From positions 1 through 52,188 of the forward strand of contig NZ_QTPO01000059.1 in NCBI RefSeq assembly GCF_003853645.1: a DNA stretch of 52,188 nt. Reading direction: 5' to 3'. Shown here one piece after another: positions 43,847-52,024 of this stretch. This stretch comes from Burkholderia sp. Bp9143 (GTDB taxonomy: Bacteria; Pseudomonadota; Gammaproteobacteria; Burkholderiales; Burkholderiaceae). The position numbers and the translations under genes are program-made. Every line of letters starts with the position of its first letter. Positions within the stretch are counted from its first letter, which is position 1. The notes beneath the pieces were generated by a model. The model was not told the DNA's origin. It saw only the letters and a list, made by a program, of their open reading frames with translations, and did no database searches.

Positions 43847-44153
43847 CTAGCGGTCCTCTTCGGGATGACGCCGCGGGCTGTTCCGCCGGTTGTCGCCGCG
43901 GCCGTTCTTCTGACCAATATATTCCGCCGAAACCAAAAATGGAGCACCTGCGGGAAATTTTTGAGATACCGGGATGTCGAATGTGTCCTGAAGCGAAATA
44001 ATCGTCGTGAAATGGTACAGGCGATAGGGCCAGATAGGGCGGGTATTCCCGAGGAATGGTCGCCGTCGGGCGGGCGGCATGCCTCGCGGACCGTCCTGAT
44101 TCAGAGATAAACTGGTGCCCGATTGCACCGTCCCGACCCGAGGAGCCGCCACG
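43847..44153. other. Intergenic region between the NarL-type regulator and the HEFRH gene
   Basis: 307 bases with no convincing gene. An A/T-rich patch around 43915-43965 (CCAATATATTCC and AAATTTTTGAGA) stands out from the G/C-rich surroundings and probably carries the promoter of the minus-strand two-component pair. GAGGAG at 44139-44144 is the ribosome site of the next gene. Confidence 0.4.
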
Positions 44154-44606
44154 ATGATCGATCTCGCCGACATCCTGCCGTCCGCGTTGCCCGACGCCGT
44201 CGCGTGGGCCGACGCGCAGGCGGCCCACGGGCTCGCGCAGGGCGTGCCGCTGACGCCCGCGCAGGCCGACGACGCGCGTACCGTGGGCGTCGCCCAGCCG
44301 GACCGGATCCGCGTCGTGGTCGCCGACCGGCTGCCGTTCCCCGACACGCCGGCGCTGGGCGCGATCGCGCGCGACACCGGCCTGTTGTCGCCGGGAACGA
44401 TCGGCCTCACGCTCGGCCATGCGGTGTTCGTGCTGCGCGGCCATGACACGCGACGCCTGCTCACGCACGAATTCCGCCATGTGCATCAGTACGAGGAAGC
44501 CGGGTCGATCGGCGCCTTTCTCGAGCGCTATCTGCACGAGATCGCGACCGTCGGCTACCACGACGCGCCGCTCGAGGCCGACGCGCGGCAGCACGAGTTC
44601 GACTGA
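44154..44606 (+). CDS. Small protein with HEFRH zinc-protease-like motif
   Basis: 150 residues, no signal peptide. RRLLTHEFRHVHQYEEAG contains HEXXH, the zinc and catalytic motif of gluzincin-type peptidases, and GLLSPGTIGLTLGHAVFVL precedes it. A second Glu ligand is plausible in FLERYLHEIATVGY. The family resembles short DUF4157-like domains, seen alone or at the ends of larger proteins. ATG 44154 has GAGGAG 9 bases upstream. Whether it is an active peptidase is uncertain. Confidence 0.65.
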   Translation: MIDLADILPSALPDAVAWADAQAAHGLAQGVPLTPAQADDARTVGVAQPDRIRVVVADRLPFPDTPALGAIARDTGLLSPGTIGLTLGHAVFVLRGHDTRRLLTHEFRHVHQYEEAGSIGAFLERYLHEIATVGYHDAPLEADARQHEFD

Positions 44607-44708
44607 CGCCGCCCGCCGGCGCGACCGCGCGCACACGCCGATGAACCTTCTCCACGCCATCGCCGGCCCGGTGCAGGCACGCCGCGCCGCCACGCCGCGC
44701 GGCCCGCG

Positions 44709-46727
44709 ATGAGCGACACGATCCACGCATGGCTCGGCGCGATCGGCGCGCACCCCGCGCTCGTGCTGGCGGTCGTGTTCGCCGCCGCCTGTGCCGAGGC
44801 GATCGCGCTGATCGGCACGGTCGTGCCGGCCGGCGCCGTGATGTTCGCGGCCGGCACGCTGATCGGCGCGGGCGCGCTCGACGGCTGGACGACGATCGGC
44901 GTCGCGGCCGCCGGCGCGATCGTCGGCGACGGGGTCAGCTACGAGCTCGGACGCCACTACCGCGGCACGATTCGAAACGGGTGGGTCCGGTTGGGCTACG
45001 CGGATGCCTATGCGCGCGGCGAGCAGTTCGTGCTCCGCCACGGGATGAAGAGCATCGTGCTCGCGCGCTTCCTGGCGCCGGTGCGCGCGGTCGTGCCGGT
45101 CGTGGTCGGCTGCGCGACGCTGCCGCGCCGGTCGTTCTACCCGGTCAATGTCGTGTCGGCGCTGATCTGGGCGCCCGTGCACGTCGCGCCGGGCATCCTG
45201 TTCGGCGCGTCGGCGGTGCTGGCCGCCGCGATCAGCGTGCGGGTCGCCGCGATCCTGCTGGTGATCGCCGCGCTGGTCGCGCTCGTGTGGATCGGCGTGC
45301 GCGTCGCGCTGCGGCGTGGCTGGCCGTTGCTGTGCCGTGCGGCCGGCGCAGCCGTGCATGCAGGCGCGCGCCGCTGGCCGCGCTTCGATGGCTGGCTGCG
45401 CGACGCGATCGAGAAGGGGCGCCGCCTGCCGGGCGCGGTGCCCGTGTTCGCGCTGCTGTTCGTCGGCTGCGTGTGGCTGTTTGCCGGCATCGTGCAGGAC
45501 ATCGTCGCGAACGATCCGCTGATGCACGCCGACATCGGGCTGTATGCGTTCCTGCAGAACCTGCGCACGCCGCCCGTGGATGCCGCGATGCGCGCGCTCG
45601 CGGTGCTGCACGGACACGATACGGGGCTGATCGTCGCGGCCGCGTTCCTCGTCTGGCTGATGATCCATCGCTGCTGGGTGACGTCCGCATGGTGGCTCGC
45701 GACGGTCGGCATCGCGGTCGTGCTGGTGCCGGCGTTCGGTGCCGGCCCGCCCGGCACGACGCCCGCGAGCCTGCCGCCCGGCGCGCTGCACGTGCCGCTG
45801 CCCGACGCCGATGCGGCGTTCGCGATGCTCGCGAGCAGCGGCATCGGCTGGGTGATCACGCGCGACCGGCCGGCGCTGTGGCGCATTCCGGTGGTGACGG
45901 CTGTCGCGCTGTGGATCGTGCTCGGCGGCTTCGCGCGGCTGTACGTCGGCGATACGTGGTTGTCGGGCTTGCTCGGCGGCTGGAGCCTCGGGCTCGCGTG
46001 GTTCGCGGTGCTGGCGGGCGCCTACGCGTACTGGCAGGTGCGCGAGCATGTGCAGCCGCGGGGCGCGCTCGTCGCGGTGCTCGTCGTGCTCGCGACGACC
46101 GGCGTCTGGACCGTGCCCGCGCAGTGGCAGCTCGATCGCGCGGCGCGTCCGCACGTGGGCGACGTCGTCGCGATGACCGTCGATCAATGGATGCGCGGCG
46201 GGTGGCAGCGCGTGCCGACGCGGCGCACCGAGATCGGCGGTGATCGCGAGGAATATCTGCCGCTGCAATGGTGCGCGACGTCTGACACGCTCGACCGCCA
46301 TCTCTCGCTGGCCGGCTGGCAACGCGCGACGCCGTGGTCGCCCGCCACCGCGCTGCGCTGGCTGGTGCCGCAGGTGCCGGCCGATGCGCTGCCGGTGCTG
46401 CCGCGCTATACGCACGGCGAAAGTACGCGCCGCGTGTTCGTGCGCGTCGATCCGGCCCGTCCGGACAGCCGCCTCGTGTTGCGGCTGTGGCGTTATCCGT
46501 ACGTGCTGCAGGATGCGCTCGGCATGCGGCCGCTGTGGTACGGCGCGCTGTATCGCGAGACGCTGCATCGGCCCGCGCGGCTGATGACGATCGTGCGCAC
46601 GACGACGGTCGACGATGCGGCGACGATCGCGCAGGTGCTGCAGGTCGAGCCGACGATCGAGCAGCCGCCGGCGGGGATGAGCGCGGCGCCGGCCGCGATG
46701 GTGCTCGTGTGGATGGTGCAGCCTTGA
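44709..46727 (+). CDS. DedA-PAP2-LssY-type membrane protein with lost PAP2 residues
   Basis: 672 residues in three parts. Residues 1-200 are a DedA/VTT domain (ALIGTVVPAGAVMFAAGTLI and VLARFLAPVRAVVPVVVG). Residues about 230-450 have the helix pattern of a PAP2 phosphatase, but where PSGH is expected the protein reads LPDADAAF, and where HxxxD is expected it reads GDTWLSGLLGGW, so the active-site His and Asp are missing. Residues 460-672 resemble the LssY C-terminal domain. Related fusions in other bacteria act on membrane lipids. This one probably transports or scaffolds rather than dephosphorylates. Confidence 0.8.
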   Translation: MSDTIHAWLGAIGAHPALVLAVVFAAACAEAIALIGTVVPAGAVMFAAGTLIGAGALDGWTTIGVAAAGAIVGDGVSYELGRHYRGTIRNGWVRLGYADAYARGEQFVLRHGMKSIVLARFLAPVRAVVPVVVGCATLPRRSFYPVNVVSALIWAPVHVAPGILFGASAVLAAAISVRVAAILLVIAALVALVWIGVRVALRRGWPLLCRAAGAAVHAGARRWPRFDGWLRDAIEKGRRLPGAVPVFALLFVGCVWLFAGIVQDIVANDPLMHADIGLYAFLQNLRTPPVDAAMRALAVLHGHDTGLIVAAAFLVWLMIHRCWVTSAWWLATVGIAVVLVPAFGAGPPGTTPASLPPGALHVPLPDADAAFAMLASSGIGWVITRDRPALWRIPVVTAVALWIVLGGFARLYVGDTWLSGLLGGWSLGLAWFAVLAGAYAYWQVREHVQPRGALVAVLVVLATTGVWTVPAQWQLDRAARPHVGDVVAMTVDQWMRGGWQRVPTRRTEIGGDREEYLPLQWCATSDTLDRHLSLAGWQRATPWSPATALRWLVPQVPADALPVLPRYTHGESTRRVFVRVDPARPDSRLVLRLWRYPYVLQDALGMRPLWYGALYRETLHRPARLMTIVRTTTVDDAATIAQVLQVEPTIEQPPAGMSAAPAAMVLVWMVQP

Positions 46728-46742
46728 AACGCGGGCACCGCG

Positions 46743-46976
46743 TCAGGCGTGCGCCGGTTGCGCGGGGACGACGGACAGGCGCAGGCCGACCGTCTTGAGC
46801 ACCGCGAGCAGGGTTTTCAGCGTCGGATTGCCGTTGGGCGACAGCGTGCGATACAGCGATTCGCGGCTGATCCCGGCTTCCGCCGCGACCGCGCCGAGCC
46901 CGCCCCACGCTTCCGCGACCGTGCGCAGCGCGAGCAGCGCGGCCGCACGGTTGTCGGGATCGTCGAGCGATTCCAT
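46743..46976 (-). CDS. Addiction-module-antidote-like HTH protein, no toxin nearby
   Basis: About 77 residues. AEAGISRESLYRTLSPNGNP and TLLAVLKTVGLRLSV match the helix-turn-helix of the small probable addiction module antidote group (HigA-like). ATG 46976 is the first good start; the frame is open to 47114 within the preceding gene, and full-length relatives are about 20 residues longer, so this may be truncated or use another start. It follows the exported phosphatase-like gene by 32 bases. No RelE/HigB-type toxin gene is visible on either side. Confidence 0.6.
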   Translation of the reverse strand: MESLDDPDNRAAALLALRTVAEAWGGLGAVAAEAGISRESLYRTLSPNGNPTLKTLLAVLKTVGLRLSVVPAQPAHA

Positions 46977-47008
46977 CGCGACGGGCGACCCGGCAGGTCC
47001 GACCTGCG

Positions 47009-47563
47009 TTACTGCTTCGCGGGCGCGGCCGTCGCGACCTTGTCGAGCGCGACCGGGATGAAGGCGTCGAGCTGAGCGGTCACCGATTCGTAGAAGTCGA
47101 TCGGCTTGCCCCACGCGTCGGGCACGTCCTTGTGCGCGCCGGTCGCGTACTCGGCGAGCGTGAAGACCTTGCCCGCGGCCGACGGATAGAGCGCGAGCAC
47201 CTTTTCCTTGTGCTTGTCGGTCATCGTCAGGATCACGTCGGAGTGCTTCACATCATTCGCGTTCAGTTGCACCGAACGATGCGCGGACGTGTCGATCCCG
47301 CGCCGCTTCATCAGGATCACGCCGTTTTCCTCGGGCTTTTCGTCATACGGATCCTCGTCGACCGCGCGCGAGATCACCGCGATATGCGCGTGCCGTTGCA
47401 CGATCAGTTGTCCGGCGATCGCTTCGGCCATCACGCTGCGTCCGGTATTGCCCGTATCGACGAACGCGACCTTCTTCGGTTCGTCCGCGAATGCCGACGT
47501 CGCGCACTGGACGCCCAGGCAACAGAGCAGGGCAAGCGTCTTGAGGGTGTGGCTTCTTTTCAT
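47009..47563 (-). CDS. Exported LMW-phosphatase-like protein lacking the catalytic cysteine
   Basis: 184 residues with a signal peptide (MKRSHTLKTLALLCCLGVQC, cleavage near AFA before DEPKK). The mature part has the low-molecular-weight phosphatase/arsenate reductase fold: VAFVDTGNTGRSVMAEAIAG, then DVILTMTDKHKEKVLALYP and VPDAWGKPIDFYE. The P-loop is normally VCxGNxCRS; here it reads VDTGNTGRS (35-43), so the nucleophile Cys is Asp36 and the second Cys is Gly41, while the Arg and Ser remain. A periplasmic pseudo-enzyme or phosphate/arsenate-binding protein is likely. ATG 47563 has GGAGACAC upstream. Confidence 0.8.
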   Translation of the reverse strand: MKRSHTLKTLALLCCLGVQCATSAFADEPKKVAFVDTGNTGRSVMAEAIAGQLIVQRHAHIAVISRAVDEDPYDEKPEENGVILMKRRGIDTSAHRSVQLNANDVKHSDVILTMTDKHKEKVLALYPSAAGKVFTLAEYATGAHKDVPDAWGKPIDFYESVTAQLDAFIPVALDKVATAAPAKQ

Positions 47564-47691
47564 TTGTGTCTCCGCCAGAGTGGGGTGATCGTCGCCACGG
47601 CATGACACCGAGGCTTGCGGAAATCATGCCGGTCGCGTGTGGCGGAAAAAAATAAACGGCCGGTTTTTGCAAGAGGGTGTCGCATTGTTGC

Positions 47692-47739
47692 AAGCCGGCG
47701 ATCGAGGGAGCCGTGCTCCACTGCCTCGATCGCCGGCTT
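47692..47739 (-). terminator. 16-bp hairpin after the monooxygenase-hydrolase gene
   Basis: Arms 47692-47707 and 47724-47739 (AAGCCGGCGATCGAGG / CCTCGATCGCCGGCTT) are perfectly complementary around a 16-base loop, 10 bases past the stop at 47750. There is no U-run, but the stem is among the strongest in the window. It likely ends the GMC-monooxygenase transcript. Confidence 0.6.
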
Positions 47740-47749
47740 CACAGGATCA

Positions 47750-50218
47750 TCACGACGTCGCCGTCACGCGCTGCGCGGCAAACCCCGCCAGCGTCCGCAA
47801 CGCGTCCCGCGCCGAGCGCAGATAGAACGCCTGCAGATGAAACACGTGCCAGCGCGCGGCATGAATCTCCAGCCGGCACGGCACGCCGCAGGCGAGCGCA
47901 TGCGCCGCGAGTCGCTGCGCGTCCGACAGCAGCACTTCCTGGTCGCCGGCCTGCACCAGCATCGGCGGCAGGCCGCGCAAGTCGGTGTCGAGCGGACCGC
48001 GCGCCGCAATCGAGCCCGCGCCGTGATACCAGCGCAACCCCTGTTCGAGCCAGCCGCGACGGATCATCGGATCGTCGTGGCGGCGCGATGCGAGCGTGTC
48101 GCCGCCGAGCGCCGGGTCGGTCACGGGCGAGATCAGCAGCAGCGCGGCCGCGGCGGGCTCGCCGCGCTCGCGCAGCGCAATGGCGAGCGCCAGCGCGAGC
48201 GCGCCGCCGGCCGAATCGCCGGCAATCACGATCCGGTGCGGCGCGTAGCCTTGCGTGCGCAGTGCATCGTATGCGGCCAGCGCATCGTCGAGCGCCGCCG
48301 GGCTCGGATGCTCGGGCGCGAGCCGGTAGTCGGGCACCCACACCGGCAGGCCGGCTTCGGTCGCGAGCCGCGTCGTCACGCCGCGATGCGTATGCGGGCC
48401 GCCGAGACAGAACGCGCCGCCGTGCAGATAGAGGATCGCGCCGCCCGCGTCGCCGCGCTTCGGCGCGATCACTTCGACCGGCACGCCGGCGGCGGACGTC
48501 CGGTAGCGCAGCGTGCCGCCCGCGCCCGGCATCAGCGGCGACAGCAACGCGACGACGCGGCGCTGCATGCGTGCGCCGAACGGCGGCCCGATCAGCGGGC
48601 GGAATGCAACCCGCAGAAAGCCGCGCAGCGAAGCGGCGGCAAGAGCTTCCATCCGGCCGTCGGGCGGCGCGACGACGGCACCGTGCGGCGGCGTCAGCGT
48701 CGGTGTCGGCGTCGCGGTGCCGGGCAGCGGCTGCGTGAAGCGATACGCGGACAGCCCCGTGAAGCGCGTGATCCATCGATAGGTCAGCGTGAAGCCGGGC
48801 CAGTTCGTGCTGTTGTGGCCCGACGCATCGACGTACCAGCTCTTGCAGCCGCTCCACACCGAGCCTTCGAGCCGCTGCTGCACATGCGTGTTGTAGCGCC
48901 GGTAGCGGCGCGGATCGACGTCGATCGCGCGCGCGCCGTCCCGCCGCATCGCGCGCACGCAGCGCATCACGTGCGCGATCTGGCTTTCGAGCATGTAGAC
49001 GATCGAGTTGTGGCCGAGGTTGGTGTTCGGTCCATACAGCATGAAGAAGTTCGGGAAGCCCGGCACGGTGAGCCCGAGATACGCCTGCGCGCCGCGCCGC
49101 CACGCGTCGTTCAGGTCGAGCCCGTCGCGGCCGGTGATGCGCATCGGCGACAGGAACGCGGTCGCCGCGAAACCGGTGCCGTAGACGATCGCGTCGACGG
49201 GGTGATGCACGCCGTCGTCGGTCTCGATGCCGGTTTCGGTCACGCGCCGGATGCGCTGCGTGACGAGTTCGACGTTGTCGCGGCCGATCGTGGCGAGGTA
49301 GTCGCTCGACAGCAGGAGCCGCTTGCAGCCGATCGGATAGTCGGGCGTGAGCAGTTCGCGCAGCACGGGGTCGCGCACGTCGCGCGCGAGCAGCTTGCGG
49401 AACGGCCGGCCGACCGCGACATCCATCAGCCCGTGCAGCCGCGTGAATGCGATCGCACGCGACTCGTAGCGCACGTAGATCGATGCGCGATGCAGCTTCA
49501 TCGCCCACGGCATCCGGCGGAACAGCGCCCGCTCCCACGGGCGATACGCCCGGTCCGGGCGCGGCATCACGTAGGCCGGCGAACGCTGGAACACGACGAG
49601 GCGCTCGACGTCGCCGGCGATCGCAGGGACGAACTGGATCGCCGATGCGCCGGTGCCGACCACGGCCACGCGCTTGCCGGCGAGCGGATAGTCGTGATCC
49701 CAGTGCGCGGAGTGGAAGGCGCGGCCGCGAAACGTGTCGATGCCGGGCAGCTCGGGCATCGCGGGGCGGCTCAACTGGCCGGTGCCGCTGACGAGCACGA
49801 CGGCGCTGAGCGTCGTGCCGTCGGCAAGCGTGACGTGCCACAGCGCACGGGCCTCGTCGTACCGCGCGCGCTCGACCTCGGCGCCGAAACGCAGATGGCG
49901 AGCGAGGCCGTACTTGCGCGCGCAATGCTGCAGGTACGCATGGATTTCGGGCTGCGGCGCGAACACGCGCGACCAGTTCGGGTTGGGCTCGAACGAGAAC
50001 GAGTACAGATGCGAGGGCACGTCGCACGCGGCGCCCGGGTAGCGATTGTCGCGCCACACGCCGCCGACGTCGTGCGAGCGCTCGACGATCACGAAGTCGT
50101 GAATGCCGGCGCGTTGCAGCGCGACGGCCATGCCGATACCGGCGAAGCCGGCGCCGATGATGATCGCCGACAGCGGCGCGGCCGATTCGGCGGGACGGGA
50201 AGCTTCAGGCGACGACAT
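47750..50218 (-). CDS. Baeyer-Villiger-type flavin monooxygenase fused to an alpha/beta hydrolase
   Basis: 822 residues. Residues 15-500 form a class B flavin monooxygenase: GAGFAG (22-27) for FAD, the Baeyer-Villiger signature FRGRAFHSAHW (163-173) and GTGASA (188-193) for NADPH. After a Thr/Pro linker (500-520), residues 590-810 form a hormone-sensitive-lipase-type hydrolase: HGG (599-601), YRLAPE (631-636), nucleophile Ser669 in GDSAGG and His791. The fusion suggests ketone to ester to alcohol plus acid in one polypeptide. ATG 50218 is preferred; it overlaps the end of the GMC gene by 14 bases. Confidence 0.9.
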   Translation of the reverse strand: MSSPEASRPAESAAPLSAIIIGAGFAGIGMAVALQRAGIHDFVIVERSHDVGGVWRDNRYPGAACDVPSHLYSFSFEPNPNWSRVFAPQPEIHAYLQHCARKYGLARHLRFGAEVERARYDEARALWHVTLADGTTLSAVVLVSGTGQLSRPAMPELPGIDTFRGRAFHSAHWDHDYPLAGKRVAVVGTGASAIQFVPAIAGDVERLVVFQRSPAYVMPRPDRAYRPWERALFRRMPWAMKLHRASIYVRYESRAIAFTRLHGLMDVAVGRPFRKLLARDVRDPVLRELLTPDYPIGCKRLLLSSDYLATIGRDNVELVTQRIRRVTETGIETDDGVHHPVDAIVYGTGFAATAFLSPMRITGRDGLDLNDAWRRGAQAYLGLTVPGFPNFFMLYGPNTNLGHNSIVYMLESQIAHVMRCVRAMRRDGARAIDVDPRRYRRYNTHVQQRLEGSVWSGCKSWYVDASGHNSTNWPGFTLTYRWITRFTGLSAYRFTQPLPGTATPTPTLTPPHGAVVAPPDGRMEALAAASLRGFLRVAFRPLIGPPFGARMQRRVVALLSPLMPGAGGTLRYRTSAAGVPVEVIAPKRGDAGGAILYLHGGAFCLGGPHTHRGVTTRLATEAGLPVWVPDYRLAPEHPSPAALDDALAAYDALRTQGYAPHRIVIAGDSAGGALALALAIALRERGEPAAAALLLISPVTDPALGGDTLASRRHDDPMIRRGWLEQGLRWYHGAGSIAARGPLDTDLRGLPPMLVQAGDQEVLLSDAQRLAAHALACGVPCRLEIHAARWHVFHLQAFYLRSARDALRTLAGFAAQRVTATS

Positions 50219-51932
50219 GGCGGGTTTCCTCGAGCTGGATCGCATCGTGCGACGCGCACGACGCAGGAACGGTATCGCGGTGTGCCGGCACGGCGGCCGG
50301 TTCGTATTCGGTGTCGGCAGGCGAACGTGCCGGCACACGCCGCACGCCGCGGATCAGGTCGACGGCCTTCTCGGCGATCATGATCGTCGGCGCGTTGGTG
50401 TTGCCGCCGATCAGCGTCGGCATGATCGACGCATCGACGATGCGCAGCCCCTGCACGCCGTGCACGCGCAATTGCGGATCGACGACCGCGAGCGCGTCAT
50501 GCCCCATCCGGCACGTGCCGACCGGGTGATACACGGTGTCGGTGCGCCTGCGCAGCACGTCGCGAATCTCGTCGTCGGTCGTCACGTTCGCGGTGAACAG
50601 GTCGCGCGTGATCCATTCGGCGAGCGCCGGCGCTTCCATCAGCCGGCGCGTGATGCGGAAGCCGGCGACCATGTCGTCGAGATCGCGCGGATCGTCGAGG
50701 AACGCGGGGTCGATGCGCGGCGCGGCGAGCGGATCGGCGCTGTGCAGCGTGACCGAGCCGCGGCTGCGCGGCCGCAGCAGGCACACATGGCACGACAGCC
50801 CGTGGCCGGCGTGCAGCCGGCGCGCATGATCGTCGACGAGCGCGACGACGAAGTGCAGCTGGATGTCGGGTGCATCGAGGTCCGCACGCGTCTTGAGGAA
50901 GCCGCCGCCTTCCGCGAAATTCGACGTCAGCATTCCGCGCCGTTCGCGACGAAAGCGCGCGAACTCGCGCAACATGCGCAGGCCGCCGCGCGCGGACACG
51001 CCCATCGTGTCGACGCTGCGCGCGCGGTAACCGAGGATGAAGTCCGGATGATCCTGCAGGTTGCGGCCGACGCCGGGCAGGTCGGCGCGCACCGGAATGC
51101 CGAGCCGCTGCAATTCGCCGGCCGGACCGACGCCCGACAGCATCAGCAGTTGAGGCGTCTGCAGCGCGCCGGCCGCGAGCACGACTTCGCGCCGTGCGCG
51201 CAGCGTGCGAACCGTGCCGTGCTGCCGCACCTCGACGCCCGTCGCACGCGTGCCGTCGAACAGGATGCGCAGCACCTGCGCGTGCGTCTCGACCGTCAGG
51301 TTGTCGCGGCGGCCGACGTGCGGCAGCAGATACGCGCGCGCCGCGCTCCACCGCTCGCCGTGCTTCTGCGTGACCTGATAGAGGCCGACGCCTTCCTGCC
51401 GCGCGCCGTTGAAGTCGTCGGTGAGCGGCAGCCCGGCCTGTCGCGCGGCCTCCAGGTAGCGCGCATGGAACGGGTTGCCGGTGCGCAGGTCGCTGACCCA
51501 CAGCGGGCCGTCGCGGCCGTGAAAGGCGTCGTCGAAGCGCTCGTTGTGCTCGCTCAGGCGGAAATACGGCAGCACGTCGTCGTAGGACCAGCCTTCGTTG
51601 CCGAGCGCGGCCCAGCCGTCGTAATCGACGCGATGGCCGCGAATGTAGACCATCGCGTTGATCGCGGACGAACCGCCGAGCGCCTTGCCGCGCGGCTGAT
51701 AGCCGATGCGTCCGCCGAGCCCCGGCTGCGGCACCGTGTCGAACGCCCAGTTGTTCACGCGGGTCGGCAGCATCGCGACCGCGCCGGTCGGCACGTTGAC
51801 GACCGTGCCGTCGCCGCGGCCGCCGGCCTCCAGCACGCAGACGGTGACGGCCGGGTCCTCGGTCAGTCGCCCCGCGACGACGCACCCGCCCGAACCGCCG
51901 CCGACGACGATGTAGTCGAAAGTCTTGCTCAT
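50205..51932 (-). CDS. GMC-family FAD oxidoreductase (choline/alcohol dehydrogenase-like)
   Basis: 575 residues. The FAD site VVGGGSGGCVVAGRL is at residues 9-23, the GMC signature GKALGGSSAINAMVYIRG follows, and the C-terminal active-site His and Asn appear in YHPVGTCRMG and GGNTNAPTIMIAEKA. ATG 51932 has GGAG 11 bases upstream. Together with the monooxygenase-hydrolase fusion it could oxidise an alcohol to the ketone or aldehyde that the monooxygenase then attacks. It is an alcohol-type dehydrogenase; choline is only one possible substrate. Confidence 0.92.
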   Translation of the reverse strand: MSKTFDYIVVGGGSGGCVVAGRLTEDPAVTVCVLEAGGRGDGTVVNVPTGAVAMLPTRVNNWAFDTVPQPGLGGRIGYQPRGKALGGSSAINAMVYIRGHRVDYDGWAALGNEGWSYDDVLPYFRLSEHNERFDDAFHGRDGPLWVSDLRTGNPFHARYLEAARQAGLPLTDDFNGARQEGVGLYQVTQKHGERWSAARAYLLPHVGRRDNLTVETHAQVLRILFDGTRATGVEVRQHGTVRTLRARREVVLAAGALQTPQLLMLSGVGPAGELQRLGIPVRADLPGVGRNLQDHPDFILGYRARSVDTMGVSARGGLRMLREFARFRRERRGMLTSNFAEGGGFLKTRADLDAPDIQLHFVVALVDDHARRLHAGHGLSCHVCLLRPRSRGSVTLHSADPLAAPRIDPAFLDDPRDLDDMVAGFRITRRLMEAPALAEWITRDLFTANVTTDDEIRDVLRRRTDTVYHPVGTCRMGHDALAVVDPQLRVHGVQGLRIVDASIMPTLIGGNTNAPTIMIAEKAVDLIRGVRRVPARSPADTEYEPAAVPAHRDTVPASCASHDAIQLEETRHVVA

Positions 51933-52024
51933 CAGAATTTGCTCCGAGAAACTCCACCGTTGATGGCGGGAAGGAAAGGAGTGCTGTTGACAGGCAGCTT
52001 CTTCCACGGGTTAGGATCACCGGC

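Noticed and set aside
43824..46568. A 914-codon minus-strand open frame
   Set aside because: It is Arg/His/Ala-rich and without family features, and covers the well-supported DedA-LssY and HEFRH genes. It is an artefact of high G/C.
47615..50383. A 922-codon plus-strand open frame
   Set aside because: Antisense shadow of the monooxygenase-hydrolase gene, with low-complexity Arg-rich composition.
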